Shown piece by piece: positions 34,013 to 47,674 of a DNA stretch of 64,000 nucleotides; the first letter of the stretch is position 1; each line of letters begins with the position of its first letter. Below the pieces are notes generated by a model. The model saw only the letters and a program-made list of their open reading frames with translations, did no database searches and was not told where the DNA came from. The DNA is from Thermoanaerobaculia bacterium (GTDB lineage Bacteria > Acidobacteriota > Thermoanaerobaculia > Thermoanaerobaculales > Sulfomarinibacteraceae): contig JAMOWA010000064.1 of assembly GCA_027061805.1 (NCBI GenBank), forward strand, positions 176,200 through 240,199. Reading direction: 5' to 3'. The position numbers and the translations under genes are program-made.

Positions 34013-36284
34013 CGGCCCTCCGTCCCGGCGATTCGTTGCTCCAAGGATAGAACAGATCCGGGCCCGGTTGCCCTCCCCATCGTTGCCAGGCATGCCAACG
34101 TGGAATCAGCAGAGCGGCCAGGGCCAGATCGAGAGCGGCCACGGTCCCGACGGTGTTGACGAACCCGGCCCACGGTATGGCCACGAGGCCCACCACCAGG
34201 GCCGCCAGCGCGGCACCCGTCTCGTCCGCCGCGAAGCCCCTGCCGCCCCCGAGGCGCGGTGAATCGCCCCCGGCCAGGCGCGCGATCCCGGGGAACGCCG
34301 CGCCCGTGAGGACGCCACCCGCCAGCAGCAGGAGCACGATCAGCCCCCGGGGGGGCCACGAGACCAGCACCACCGCCATGCCGAGGGAGAGGAGGCCACC
34401 GCAGGCCAGCAGGGCCGGGAGGGCCCGTTCCGGTGCCCGCCTCCGGCCCAGCGCAGCCGCCCCCGTCCAGAGCCCCCCCATGAAGGCCGCCGACAACGCT
34501 CCCACCTCGGTGTAGACGGAACCGGAGACGGCCTGCCACGTCCCCACCAGCACGAGCCACCACGTCATGGAGGAGGCGCCCACCACCACGGCCGTCTCCA
34601 GGGCGGGAGCTCCCCCGCCCAGGCGACGGAGCATCGCAGCGGCCAGGAGAGCCACGGGAAACGCCAGCAGCGGCGCGGGGCTGCGGGACTCCATGCCGAG
34701 CACCACGCGGACCAGCCCCGCCCTTCCCCTCCCCTCGGCCACCGCCACGGCCAGCGGGACGGCCCTGGGGTGGGCGAAGGTGCTGGGCGGGGCCCGGGCC
34801 CCGGCGACGAAGCGGTCCAGGTCCTTCTGGCGCGAGGGATCCAGGAGCAGGGGGATCATCTCGGCCCGGAAGACCGGGTCCTCCAGTCCCCGGGACTCCC
34901 ACCGTGCCACCAGCGTCTCCACCGGTGGCACCGGCGCCGCATCCCCCTCCGAGGCGACCAGGAACAGGTTCTCTCCGGGCACGCCCCCGAGACGCGGGAA
35001 GGCCCGGCGGAGGTTCGAGGCCAGCACCGCCACCAGGCGTCCGGCCGCCCCGCCCAGGTAGGTGTCGGGAACCCCGACCCTCACCACCAGCATCCCACCC
35101 GGTGCCAGGCTCCCCCCGCACCGCTCGAAGAACTCCAGGGTCCGGGTCCGGTTCGCGCGGAGCGTCGACGGATCCGGATCCAGGAGGACGATCTCGTCCC
35201 ACGGCCCCCCCTGCTCCACCACACGGACCGGATCGGTCCTGTGCAGGGTGATCCCCCGCCAGGCAATCCCGTCCCGGAACCTCTCCCCGTACCAGCGTGG
35301 AAGGATCTCCACCATCTCGGGGTCCGTCGGAACCACGTCCAGGCGTCCCCCGCGGACAGCGACCACGTGCCGCGCCACCGTGTCCACTGTCCCGTCGGCG
35401 AAGCCTCCCACCAGGAGCACGCGGCGGGGCGAGGGGTGGAGCAGCATCAGGAGGTGGGCCCGGGGGGCGGTCGACCACGGGTCCGGCCACGTGGCCAGGA
35501 GCCTGCCATCGGCGTAGAGGGCCCGCGGCCACCCCTCCGCCATCTCCAGGCGCTGGGAACGGGTTTCCGCCCAGGCTCCCAGCGCTCCCGGCCTCCGGGA
35601 CCACGTCCAGGTCAACGAGGCCAGGGTGTCTCCCGCCGGGGCGGAGGCCAGGGCAGCGGCCCCCAACGCCACCACTGCCGCCACGGGCCGCCGGGACGCC
35701 AGCAGCGCCGCCACGGAGAGTCCCGTGGTGAGTGTGATCACGGCGGCCGTTCCCCAGGGCGCCAGGACGAAGGTGAACGCCGTGCCGCCCACGAGTCCCC
35801 CCAGGGCCTCGGCGGCGTAGGCCCGCCCCGCGCCACTTCCCGGGTGGTACCGTGCCGCCAGGAGCGTGAACCCCGCCCCGCCCGTCACCGCCGCCGGAAC
35901 GACGGCACCGAACCACAGCCATGGCACCGCGAGGGTCGCCAGGCTCTCCCCACCGGCAACGTTCCACAGGGAGGGGCCCGCTCGCAGGAGCAGGACCCCC
36001 GCCCCGGCCGCCACCATCACCAGCAGCGGAGCGGCCTCGCCCCACTCGGGGCGGCCACGCCCGACGGCCAGGGCTGCCCCCGCCGCCATTCCCACGAGCC
36101 AGGTGGCCAGCACGGCACCCCAGGCCAGCTCCGAGCCACCCAGGAGCGCCATGGCCTCGCGCAGGAGAACCGACTGGGCCACCGCCGACACGAACCCGAG
36201 CACCAGGAGCGGCCGGCCCGGCTTCTGCACGCCGGGGAGACTTCCCCCACGTCCGGCAATCGTGGGATCGCCGCGTGCGCCCAT
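33990..36284 (-). CDS. Membrane-embedded spermidine-synthase-like protein (fused transporter/SAM domain)
   Basis: 764 residues. About 7 N-terminal helices (LLVLGFVSAVAQSVLLREAMALLGGSEL onward) are followed by a soluble Rossmann domain at about 280-500 (LLVGGFADGTV as the SAM-type glycine loop; IVLLDPDPSTLRANRTRTLEFFERC), and then about 7 more helices. This is the fused MFS/spermidine synthase family, whose real substrates are unknown; polyamine synthesis should not be assumed. ATG 36284 is used; GTG 36305 in the same frame is also possible. The 3' end overlaps the PilZ gene by 23 nt. It is divergent from mqnA, with about 115 nt between. Confidence 0.75.
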   Translation of the reverse strand: MGARGDPTIAGRGGSLPGVQKPGRPLLVLGFVSAVAQSVLLREAMALLGGSELAWGAVLATWLVGMAAGAALAVGRGRPEWGEAAPLLVMVAAGAGVLLLRAGPSLWNVAGGESLATLAVPWLWFGAVVPAAVTGGAGFTLLAARYHPGSGAGRAYAAEALGGLVGGTAFTFVLAPWGTAAVITLTTGLSVAALLASRRPVAAVVALGAAALASAPAGDTLASLTWTWSRRPGALGAWAETRSQRLEMAEGWPRALYADGRLLATWPDPWSTAPRAHLLMLLHPSPRRVLLVGGFADGTVDTVARHVVAVRGGRLDVVPTDPEMVEILPRWYGERFRDGIAWRGITLHRTDPVRVVEQGGPWDEIVLLDPDPSTLRANRTRTLEFFERCGGSLAPGGMLVVRVGVPDTYLGGAAGRLVAVLASNLRRAFPRLGGVPGENLFLVASEGDAAPVPPVETLVARWESRGLEDPVFRAEMIPLLLDPSRQKDLDRFVAGARAPPSTFAHPRAVPLAVAVAEGRGRAGLVRVVLGMESRSPAPLLAFPVALLAAAMLRRLGGGAPALETAVVVGASSMTWWLVLVGTWQAVSGSVYTEVGALSAAFMGGLWTGAAALGRRRAPERALPALLACGGLLSLGMAVVLVSWPPRGLIVLLLLAGGVLTGAAFPGIARLAGGDSPRLGGGRGFAADETGAALAALVVGLVAIPWAGFVNTVGTVAALDLALAALLIPRWHAWQRWGGQPGPDLFYPWSNESPGRRADDRSTPR

Positions 36285-36399
36285 GGGCGGCAACCGATAC
36301 TCCACATGGCCCCCCGGAATCCTGAAAGTGCCCTGCCCAAGGGTACCGCACCGTGGTAGAGTCACCGGCGGCCGCCCGGCCACCACCGATGGAGAGACC

Positions 36400-37236
36400 G
36401 TGACCCCACGCACCCCACAGATCCACCGGGTCGGCGCCGTGAGCTACCTGAACGCCAGGCCCCTGGTGGACGGGCTCGAGCTCCGGCACGACATCGAGCT
36501 CGTCCAGGACGTCCCGTCACGGCTCCTGGACCGCCTCCTGGCCGGCGAGGTCCACGTGGCCCTCTGCCCCGTGATCGACTACCAGACCTCCCCGGAACCT
36601 CTGGCCATCGTCCCCTCGGGCGCCATCGGGAGCGACGGCCCCACGTTCACCGTGCGCCTCTACAGCCGTGACCCCTTCGAGGAGGTGGACAGCATCCTCG
36701 TGGACGGGGACAGCCACACCTCCGTGGTCCTGCTCCGGATCCTCCTGTCACGCCGCCACGGCATCCGCCCCTCCATCGTCCGCGACGGGCTCCCGCGGAG
36801 ACCCGACGACTGGGCCGGCCTCCCGCCGGGACGGCGGGCCATCCTCATGATCGGGGACAAGGTGGTGGCCACGGCACCCCCCGACGGTCTCTTCCCCCAC
36901 CAGATGGACCTGGGCGCCGCGTGGAAGGAGCTCACCGGCCTGCCCTTCGTGTTCGCCACCTGGCTCACCCGGCGGGTCACCCCCCTGGGCGGGCTCCCCG
37001 GCCTCCTGTCCGGAACGCTCCGGACCAACCTCGAGCGGACCGCGGAGCTGGCCTCCCTCCACGCCTCCAGCGCCGGCTGGCCCGAGGACCTCGCCCGCAC
37101 CTACCTCGCCGACACCCTCACCTATCACCTGGGGCACCGCGAGCTCGAGGCCGTCCGGCTCTTCTGGCGGCTCGCCCGGGAGGAGGGCCTCGTCTCCGGG
37201 GAGCGGCCGCTGGTCCTCCGCGGCGACCCCGCCTGA
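36400..37236 (+). CDS. mqnA: Chorismate dehydratase MqnA (futalosine pathway)
   Basis: 278 residues from GTG 36400, with GGAGAG 3 nt upstream. The protein has the periplasmic-binding-protein-like fold of MqnA/MqnD. The hallmark start RVGAVSYLNARPLVDGL, the GEVHVALCPVIDY block and the hinge segments SHTSVVLLRILL and LPFVFATWL are present. MqnA makes 3-enolpyruvylbenzoate from chorismate, the first step of menaquinone synthesis by the futalosine route. It indicates that the organism respires with menaquinone, which fits the ETF:quinone reductase in this window. No other mqn gene is nearby. Confidence 0.92.
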   Translation: MTPRTPQIHRVGAVSYLNARPLVDGLELRHDIELVQDVPSRLLDRLLAGEVHVALCPVIDYQTSPEPLAIVPSGAIGSDGPTFTVRLYSRDPFEEVDSILVDGDSHTSVVLLRILLSRRHGIRPSIVRDGLPRRPDDWAGLPPGRRAILMIGDKVVATAPPDGLFPHQMDLGAAWKELTGLPFVFATWLTRRVTPLGGLPGLLSGTLRTNLERTAELASLHASSAGWPEDLARTYLADTLTYHLGHRELEAVRLFWRLAREEGLVSGERPLVLRGDPA

Positions 37237-37611
37237 GCCCGCCCGGTGGGCGCAGGGACACAGGGGCGAGGGGGAGAGGGGGAGAAGCCCGGAAAAGCTG
37301 GTGTGCCGACCGGGTGCGGCGGCGCCGCGGTTCCACGGGAAAAGTTAAGAGGTGAAGACGGAGAGACGTTCAACTTCAGCTGGAAGTGCCTCATTCGTTT
37401 TCACGTTTGACGTTTCACGATCCCGGGTGGGCGGCTGTGTGTCCACCTCGCACGGAGGGCTGGGTGGGTGTCGCACCTCCCCTCAACCTCATTCGTTTCA
37501 CCTTTCACGTTTCACGATCCCGGGTGGGCACCGCGCACCCCTGTGATATCTTGATTCCCAAGCTTCAATCCAGGACGTCACCGCCGGTGGAGGTCCCGGA
37601 GGGAGGATCTC
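37237..37611. repeat. Intergenic repeat patch 5
   Basis: 375 nt without a gene. CAGGGGCGAGGGGGAGA at 37261 is shared with the 47.8 kb patch. Two reverse-orientation heptamer runs lie at 37392-37419 and 37489-37517, each followed by ATCCCGGGTGGG. The phrase TCATTCGTTTCACCTTTCAC at 37489 is the same as at 19.65 kb. Confidence 0.85.
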
Positions 37612-39375
37612 GTGAGCGAGGCAACCATTCCCGATCTGTACCGCCACGAGCTCGACGAGCCACGGGACGAGCACTACGTCCACCACACCCCGGACCGCAG
37701 TCGCGCCTTCTCCACACGGGAGTTCTTCACGAGGACCGCCGCCCTCGCGACCGCCCTGGAGCGGCTGGGCGTGGGGCCGGGTGACCGCGTGATGCTCTTC
37801 TTCGGGACCCGTCCCGAATGGCACATGGTGGACATCGCGGTGCTGTCCCTGGGCGCTGTCAACGCCCCCATCTACGAGACCCTCACCCCCGCCCAGGTGG
37901 CCTATCAGGTGCAGGACTCCGGCGCGCTGGTGGCCATCGCCGAGACCGCGGAGCTCATGGACCGCTTCCTCCAGGTGCGCGGGGACTGCCCCGACCTGAG
38001 GCACCTCGTCCAGCTGGAGGGCGAGCGGGCACCCGACGTCCTGGACCTCGAGGAGCTCATGGCCAGCGCGACACCCGCGGACGAGGGACGGTTCTGGGAC
38101 CGGGCGGCGAAGGTACGACCGGGGGACCTGGCCACCATCGTCTATACCTCGGGAACCACGGGGGAGCCCAAGGGCGTCATGCTCAGCCACGAGAACATCG
38201 TGACCAACGCCCGTGAGGCCCTCGAGCGCATCGACGTCTCGTCGTTCGAGTTCGGCCTGGAGTTCCTGCCCCTGTGCCACATGATCGAGCGGATCGCCGG
38301 CTACCTCTACATGCGCGTGGGCGCACCCAGGGCCTACTGCTCCGTCTACCACGTTGGCGAGCTCATCGGGCGGATCCGCCCCTCGGTGTTTGCCAGCGTG
38401 CCCAGGGTCCTGGAGAAGGTCCAGGCGGCCATCGAGGCACACGCCGCCCGGTCTCCGGCACTCAAGCGCGCGCTCTTCCGGTGGGCCATCGACGTGGGAT
38501 TCCGTGCCGCCGAATCCAGGCTGGCCGGCACGGCGCCGGGTTCGCTGCTGCGCCTGGAGCACGGACTGGCCGAACGGCTGGTCCTGCGCAGGATCCGGGG
38601 GGCGCTCGGGGGGCGGATCACCACGACGTTCTGCGGCGGAGCGGCCACGCCCCTCCACGTCCATCGCTTCTTCCAGGCACTCGGCGTTCCCATCCAGGAG
38701 GCCTGGGGCCTCACCGAGACCTCGCCGGTCATCACGCTCAACGGGTACCTGCCGGGCCACATGAAGCTGGGATCGGTGGGCCGCCCCCTCCCCTCCTACG
38801 AGCTGCGCCTCGCCCCCGACGGGGAGCTCCTCGCGAAGGGACCGTCGGTGTTCATGGGGTACTGGAACAAGCCCGACCAGACCGCGGAGGCCTTCGACGG
38901 GGAGGGGTTCTTCCACACGGGCGACATCGGCACCATCGACGAGGAGGGGTTCGTCCACATCACCGACCGCAAGAAGGAGCTCATCATCACGGCCGGCGGC
39001 AAGAACATCGCACCACAACCCATCGAGAGCGCTCTCAAGGTCTCGCCCCTCATCGAGAACGCCGTCATCGTCGGCGATGGCCGCCCCTACGTGGTGGCGC
39101 TCCTGTCCCCGGCCCCCGATGCCCTTGCAGCCTGGGCCCGGTCACACGGCGAGAACCTCGAGGGGATCCACACGAACCCGGCCCTCCTGGAGGAGCTGGG
39201 ACGGACAGTGAAGGAGGTCAACGGCCAGCTGGCCCGCTACGAGCAGATCAAGAGGTTCGCCATCGTGCCCGAGCCACTCTCGGTGGAGGGCGGCGAGCTC
39301 ACTCCCACCCTGAAGGTCCGCCGGCGCACTGTCGCGGAGAAGTACGCCGGGCTCATCGAATCCCTGTACGCCTGA
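37612..39375 (+). CDS. Long-chain fatty acid-CoA ligase (AMP-forming)
   Basis: 587 residues; GTG start with GGGAGG upstream. ANL-superfamily motifs are in order: the P-loop IVYTSGTTGEPKGVMLSH near residue 180, EAWGLTETSPVITLN near 363, and GDIGTIDEEGFVHITDRKKELIITAGGKNI near 440. It activates fatty acids to acyl-CoA with ATP for beta-oxidation or lipid synthesis. The short linker and GGKNIAPQPIE end match the FadD15/long-chain group. No FadR-like palindrome was found upstream of this gene, in contrast to the ETF:quinone reductase. Confidence 0.9.
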   Translation: MSEATIPDLYRHELDEPRDEHYVHHTPDRSRAFSTREFFTRTAALATALERLGVGPGDRVMLFFGTRPEWHMVDIAVLSLGAVNAPIYETLTPAQVAYQVQDSGALVAIAETAELMDRFLQVRGDCPDLRHLVQLEGERAPDVLDLEELMASATPADEGRFWDRAAKVRPGDLATIVYTSGTTGEPKGVMLSHENIVTNAREALERIDVSSFEFGLEFLPLCHMIERIAGYLYMRVGAPRAYCSVYHVGELIGRIRPSVFASVPRVLEKVQAAIEAHAARSPALKRALFRWAIDVGFRAAESRLAGTAPGSLLRLEHGLAERLVLRRIRGALGGRITTTFCGGAATPLHVHRFFQALGVPIQEAWGLTETSPVITLNGYLPGHMKLGSVGRPLPSYELRLAPDGELLAKGPSVFMGYWNKPDQTAEAFDGEGFFHTGDIGTIDEEGFVHITDRKKELIITAGGKNIAPQPIESALKVSPLIENAVIVGDGRPYVVALLSPAPDALAAWARSHGENLEGIHTNPALLEELGRTVKEVNGQLARYEQIKRFAIVPEPLSVEGGELTPTLKVRRRTVAEKYAGLIESLYA

Positions 39376-39397
39376 GATCCCGCCCTCCCGGCGGGCC

Positions 39398-39571
39398 TCA
39401 CTCCCGGGGGCCGACCACGCAGAGGGTGTTGAGCCTGTTGCCGTCCAGGTCCTGGAAGTTCGCAGCGTGGAAGGCCACCACCCTCTCGAGATCATCGGTT
39501 CCCGGGGTCACGCGGCCGACCTCCTCCCGAGGTTCTCCGCGGCTCTCCTCACATCGTGGAGGACGTCCGGG
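39398..39571 (-). pseudogene. Fragment of a VOC-superfamily (glyoxalase-like) protein
   Basis: The minus-strand frame ends with DDLERVVAFHAANFQDLDGN and a short RLNTLCVVGPRE tail, which looks like the C-terminal metal-site strand of VOC proteins (FxDPDGN). The frame is closed by a stop at 39572-39574, leaving under 60 codons and no good start. It is probably a remnant, but a chance resemblance is possible. Confidence 0.3.
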
Positions 39572-39603
39572 TTACCCGACGGTGCTCCGCAGGGGCGAGC
39601 CCA

Positions 39604-41073
39604 TCACATGGGCAGCACGAGCCTGCCGAGGGTCAGCGTCAGCACCGTGATGATCACCGCGGCGATGAGGTTCAGGCGGATCCCCTCCCGGAACAGGTCC
39701 GGCGCTGTCACGTGCCCGGACCCGATGACGATGGCGTTGGGCGGTGTGGCCACCGGAAGCATGAACGCGCACGAGCACGCCACGGTGGCGGGCACCATCA
39801 GCAGGTAGGGCGGGACCTCCAGTACCCTCGCCAGGGCCGCCATCACGGGCATGAGCAGGGTGGCGGTGGCCGTGTTGGAGGTGAGCTCGGTGGCCCCCAT
39901 GGCCACCAGAGCGACCGCCAGGACCATCAGGGGCAGCGGAAGGACCGAGATCCCGTGGAGCCTGCCGGCAAGCCAGGTGTCCACGCCCACGGAGCTCACG
40001 GCGTCGGCCACGGCGAAGCCGCCGCCGAAGAGCAGCAGGACCCCCCACGGCACGCCGTGACGGATCTCCTCCCAGGTCACCAGGGGCCGCCGGTCCCCGC
40101 CACCGCCGGGAACCAGGGCCGCGAGGACCGCCGCTGCCACGGCGGGCACCGCGTCGCTGACCGTGCGGGGATCACTGAAGAGCTGCCCCCAGCCCGGGAT
40201 CGAGAGGTTCCCGAAGGTCATGCCGGACCGGGTGATCCACGCCAGCGCCGTCACGCCGAAGAGCAGGGCGGCCCGGCGTTCCCGGGGGGCCATGGGCCCG
40301 AGCGCCAGCCGCTCCGACTCGAGGGTCTCCATCGCACCGGAATCCTTCCGCGAGAGGCCCCTGGACAGCAGCAGCCCCGCCACCGGGAGCATCAGCACCA
40401 CCAGCGGGATCCCGAAGAGCATCCACCCCCCGAAGGTGAGGGGGGCGATCCCGGGAACCAGGCCGGGTGCCATGCCGGCCAGCACGAGGTTGGGCGGCGT
40501 CCCGATGAGCGTCCCGAGTCCTCCGATGGACGCACCGAAGGCCACGGCGAGGAAGAGCCGCATGCCGGCCCGTTCCTCCTCCATCCGGTCCACCACGCCC
40601 GCCGCGATGGGCAGCATCATGAGCGTGGTGGCGGTATTCGACAGCCACATGGAGAGGGTGGCCGTGGACAGGAGGAACCCCCACACCAGCCGCCGTGGCG
40701 AGGAACCGATCCGGTGGAGGATCCCCAGGGCGAGGCGCCTGTGGAGCCCCGACCGCTCCACGGCCAGGGCCAGCACGAAGCCGCCGAGGAAGAGGAAGAC
40801 CATGTGCTCCGCGTAGTTGGGGGCCACGTCCCGGATCCCCCGCACGGACATGAGGGGGAAGAGCACCAGGGGAAGCAGGGAGGTGATCGCCAGGGGCACC
40901 GCCTCCGTGACCCACCAGACGGCCATCCAGGCGATGGCGGCCACCACCCGGAGCCCCAGGGCCCCCAGCTGGCCCGCGGGCAGGAGCAGTACCCCCAGGA
41001 AGAGGAGTGGGCCCACGATCCTGCCCCACAGCACCCTCGCCGGCCGTGGCTCCGTCCGTTCCGCTTCGCCCAT
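39604..41073 (-). CDS. SLC13/DASS family sodium:anion (dicarboxylate/sulfate) symporter
   Basis: 489 residues with about 12 membrane helices. The two inverted SNT motifs of the family are present: MWLSNTATTLMMLPIAAGV and ATELTSNTATATLLMPV. The matching loops are GASIGGLGTLIGTPPNLVLAG and FMLPVATPPNAIVIGSGH. Such carriers move C4-dicarboxylates, citrate or sulfate with Na+. ATG 41073 follows GGGAGGG. It lies 44 nt downstream of the alkyltransferase-like gene and is probably co-transcribed with it. Confidence 0.92.
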   Translation of the reverse strand: MGEAERTEPRPARVLWGRIVGPLLFLGVLLLPAGQLGALGLRVVAAIAWMAVWWVTEAVPLAITSLLPLVLFPLMSVRGIRDVAPNYAEHMVFLFLGGFVLALAVERSGLHRRLALGILHRIGSSPRRLVWGFLLSTATLSMWLSNTATTLMMLPIAAGVVDRMEEERAGMRLFLAVAFGASIGGLGTLIGTPPNLVLAGMAPGLVPGIAPLTFGGWMLFGIPLVVLMLPVAGLLLSRGLSRKDSGAMETLESERLALGPMAPRERRAALLFGVTALAWITRSGMTFGNLSIPGWGQLFSDPRTVSDAVPAVAAAVLAALVPGGGGDRRPLVTWEEIRHGVPWGVLLLFGGGFAVADAVSSVGVDTWLAGRLHGISVLPLPLMVLAVALVAMGATELTSNTATATLLMPVMAALARVLEVPPYLLMVPATVACSCAFMLPVATPPNAIVIGSGHVTAPDLFREGIRLNLIAAVIITVLTLTLGRLVLPM

Positions 41074-41117
41074 GTGGCCCTCCCTTCCACCGGTCGCCAT
41101 GCTTCGCCGGTCGTGGC

Positions 41118-41480
41118 TCACTCCACCGGCCACCGCCAGACCGCGAGGTCCAGCGTGCCGTTGTCCCGGAAGGTCACCCCCTCGGCCTCCAGCATGGCCC
41201 TCTGGAGCCCGGTGGGAAAGTCCGGCAGGCGGTCGGTGGAGCACCCTCCGGAGGCGTTCACCACCCGGTGCCAGGGTACATCCTCCGGGCACCTGTGGAG
41301 GATCCAGCCCACCGCCCGCGGGGAGAGGCGGCTCCCCAGCTCCGTGGCGATCTGGCCGTAGGTCATCACGCGGCCCCGGGGGATGCGGCGCACCAGGGCA
41401 AAGACCTCCTCCCGGAGGCCGTCACCCTCGCCCTGGAGATCCCCGTGGACACGCCCCGGCACACGGGAAGGGTACACCAC
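41118..41480 (-). CDS. Alkyltransferase-like protein (ATL), MGMT family without the acceptor cysteine
   Basis: 120 residues from GTG 41480. The O6-methylguanine-DNA methyltransferase fold is clear: RIPRGRVMTYGQIATELGS (recognition helix region) and VPWHRVVNASGGCS. The acceptor PCHR motif is PWHR here, so the protein cannot accept alkyl groups. ATL proteins instead bind alkylated guanine and hand it to nucleotide excision repair. The first 20 residues look poorly conserved, and a shorter start is possible. It is upstream of the SLC13 transporter on the same strand. Confidence 0.87.
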   Translation of the reverse strand: MVYPSRVPGRVHGDLQGEGDGLREEVFALVRRIPRGRVMTYGQIATELGSRLSPRAVGWILHRCPEDVPWHRVVNASGGCSTDRLPDFPTGLQRAMLEAEGVTFRDNGTLDLAVWRWPVE

Positions 41481-41523
41481 GGCCCCGGCAGGCCGGAAGA
41501 AGGGTTCGTGGCACCCTTGTCAT

Positions 41524-41829
41524 CTATCCAGAAGGAGGTTCCCCCCGGACGGCGAGCACACCCGGACACGGACCGGGGACGGCGTCCAGCCTCCCCCGGC
41601 CCGCGTGCCAGGAGGTCGGGGCCTCGTTGCAGCCGGAGTTACCCCGGCCAGGCAGGAAGAGCAGTTCCACCGACGTACCCCCCGCCGCCGGGATCCTGAC
41701 GTCCTCGAAGGCAAGACCCAGCCCGGCGGGCACGCGGCAGGCGGGAATCCGCGGCGTGGCGCAGGCCCGGCCCCCCCGACCCCTGCCAGACCGGTCACTC
41801 TGAGCACCACCATCGAGACGGCCGTCCAC
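41524..41829 (-). pseudogene. Probable decayed alpha/beta-hydrolase gene
   Basis: In this frame VPAGLGLAFEDVRIPAAGGTSVELLFLPG resembles the N-terminal strand pair of membrane-anchored alpha/beta hydrolases (the xxxLGLxYEDVxxxxxDGxxLxxWFLPG pattern). No oxyanion or nucleophile motif follows, and the sequence turns into Pro/Arg-rich noise. In the neighbouring frame upstream, MPWTAVSMVVLRVTGLAG could be its former N-terminal helix, pointing to a frameshift. The 449-nt gap 41481-41929 otherwise holds only the promoter region of the P-type ATPase. Confidence 0.35.
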
Positions 41830-41929
41830 GGCATCACCGTGAAGCGTGGCATCGGCATGCCCGGGGGAAGACCGGCGATCCGTAGGCTTGTACGTATGCT
41901 CAAATATCGATGTATGCTACACTCAAGCC

Positions 41930-44197
<2,268 letters not shown>

Positions 44198-44240
44198 CAA
44201 CCTGGAACCGCACACCATCGCGGGGTTCGAACAGAGGGAG

Positions 44241-44482
44241 GCTGGTGCGTTGCTTTCAACGTGCGTGGGCACGAGAGATACGGTGGCATCGGCGCGTGTC
44301 TTGCCCCGAGGTCGAAGGTCCGTCCATGCCGTGGAGGCCGATTCCTGGAGCGCAGACCTCGGTCCGCAGGGACCATCATCCGTCCCCATCCTCCTGCGAC
44401 CCGGTGGAATGCGGGCCTGCGCCCGCGCTCCATGGGTCCCGGCCCGACGGCGGTGAACGGCGGCGCAACAACCTCGAAGGGG
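44241..44482 (+). repeat. Dispersed two-hairpin element, copy C
   Basis: Aligns with copy B along its length. Hairpin 1 is GCAGACC/GGTCCGC (one mismatch); hairpin 2 is GCGGGC-CTGC-GCCCGC. It ends with GGCGCAACAACCT, identical to copy A. It fills the 313-nt gap between the P-type ATPase and the convergent mscS gene. Confidence 0.75.
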
Positions 44483-44510
44483 AGCCGCCCGCCATTCCTG
44501 GCCGGACCGC

Positions 44511-45335
44511 TCAGTCTGCCTGGGCCTGGTACAGGTGCACGTCGGCCTGGGGATACGGGATGGAGCACCCGGCCCCCTCGAGGCCCTCCTTGATGGCCTG
44601 GAGCAGCGCGAAACGGACATCCCAGTAGTCCTCCGGCCGGCACCACGGACGGACCACCAGGTTCACCGAGGAGTCACCCAGCTCCCCCACCGCCACCTGG
44701 AGCGGCGGATCGGCCAGCACCCGCGGTTCGGCCGCCACCACCGCCTCGATGGTCTCCCTGGCCCTCCGGATGTCGTCGTCGTAGGAGATCCCGATCTCCA
44801 GGTCAACGCGGCGGGCCTCGTTGGCGGTGTAGTTCTTGATGGTGGCCCCGTAGATCTGTGAGTTGGGCACCGTGATGCGCACGTTGTCGGGGCTGTCCAG
44901 GGCGGTGCTGAAGATCCCGATCTCCCGGATCACGCCGGTGTTGCCCCCGGCCTCCACGAAGTCACCGAGCTTGAAGGGCCGGAAGATGAGCAGCATGACC
45001 CCGGCGGCGAAGTTCGAGAGCGTTCCCTGCAGCGCGAGGCCGATGGCCAGTCCCGCGGCACCGAGGATGGCCACGAAGGACGCCGTCGGGATGCCGAAGA
45101 GCCCCAGGACGGCAATTCCCACCAGGGCCAGCAGGACGTAGTACACGAGGCTCCCGAGGAAAGGAACCAGGGTCGGATCGGTCCGGGACCTCTCGAGCCC
45201 CTTCCGGGTCAACCTCCTGGCCCAGCTCGCGAGGACCCTGCCGATGACGAGCACGGCCACCGCCCCCACCACCCGGAGGCCCCAGGTGGTCATGAAGGTG
45301 ACGAGCGTGTCGAGGAACGCGGAGGGATCTGGCAT
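44511..45335 (-). CDS. Small-conductance mechanosensitive channel (MscS family)
   Basis: 274 residues. Three membrane helices: an N-terminal pair ([38 protein letters not shown]) and the pore helix TM3, [27 protein letters not shown], with the small Ala/Gly ridge. The beta domain follows ([22 protein letters not shown], then [17 protein letters not shown]). The minimal three-helix length matches E. coli MscS. It releases solutes on osmotic downshock. ATG 45335 follows AAAGGATG. A possible promoter lies at 45427-45455 on the minus strand. Confidence 0.93.
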   Translation of the reverse strand: MPDPSAFLDTLVTFMTTWGLRVVGAVAVLVIGRVLASWARRLTRKGLERSRTDPTLVPFLGSLVYYVLLALVGIAVLGLFGIPTASFVAILGAAGLAIGLALQGTLSNFAAGVMLLIFRPFKLGDFVEAGGNTGVIREIGIFSTALDSPDNVRITVPNSQIYGATIKNYTANEARRVDLEIGISYDDDIRRARETIEAVVAAEPRVLADPPLQVAVGELGDSSVNLVVRPWCRPEDYWDVRFALLQAIKEGLEGAGCSIPYPQADVHLYQAQAD

Positions 45336-45426
45336 GGATGCATCCTTTCTGTCACGGCCCCAATGTGCCCCGAAGCCGGGGGGCCGGGTGCAGAGGGGCG
45401 GGCTGTCGTCTGTTTCGGACCCTGGC

Positions 45427-45455
45427 ATGATACAGGGTCTCGAATCGTGGTGCAA
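45427..45455 (-). promoter_or_regulatory. Possible mscS promoter
   Basis: On the minus strand -35 TTGCAC, 17-nt spacer and -10 TATCAT, about 90 nt before the mscS ATG. The -35 box is weak. The rest of the gap up to 45598 shows nothing else. Confidence 0.4.
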
Positions 45456-45598
45456 TACACTCCACTCACCGATCCCGGACCCCCCGAACCCCGCGGGTCA
45501 CCGGATCCTGGCCGCTCCGGGGACCCTCCGTGGGCCGCGCTCCCACGGGACCTGTCACAGATTTGAGTCTTCTCTCATCAGAAGTGGACCAGAAAGGC

Positions 45599-45627
45599 TT
45601 GACATCGTCCTTCGAAACCCCTATATT
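45599..45627 (+). promoter_or_regulatory. groESL promoter
   Basis: -35 TTGACA (45599-45604), 17-nt spacer, -10 TATATT (45622-45627). The start site falls at about 45634, inside the CIRCE element. Confidence 0.88.
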
Positions 45628-45631
45628 CCTT

Positions 45632-45658
45632 TTGGCACTCGATGGTCTCGAGTGCTAA
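45632..45658. promoter_or_regulatory. CIRCE operator (HrcA binding site)
   Basis: TTGGCACTC, 9-nt spacer, GAGTGCTAA. It differs from the consensus TTAGCACTC-N9-GAGTGCTAA at one position. Located at the transcription start of groESL, it predicts HrcA-controlled heat-shock regulation; hrcA itself is not in the window. Confidence 0.95.
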
Positions 45659-45690
45659 ACCAGGGAAACAACCCGAAAGGAGAGAGGAAC

Positions 45691-47639
<1,949 letters not shown>

Positions 47640-47674
47640 TCCGATCGGGTTTCGCAGCAGTCCGAGCTGCACAC

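Noticed and set aside
36305..36413. Longer N-terminus for the spermidine-synthase-like protein, up to 36413
   Set aside because: It would overlap the mqnA start on the opposite strand and has no ribosome site; starts at 36284 or 36305 are more likely.
44220..44240. GGGGTTCGAAC, considered as a tRNA T-arm
   Set aside because: No acceptor stem, D-arm or anticodon arm can be built around it, and it lies beside the dispersed hairpin element.
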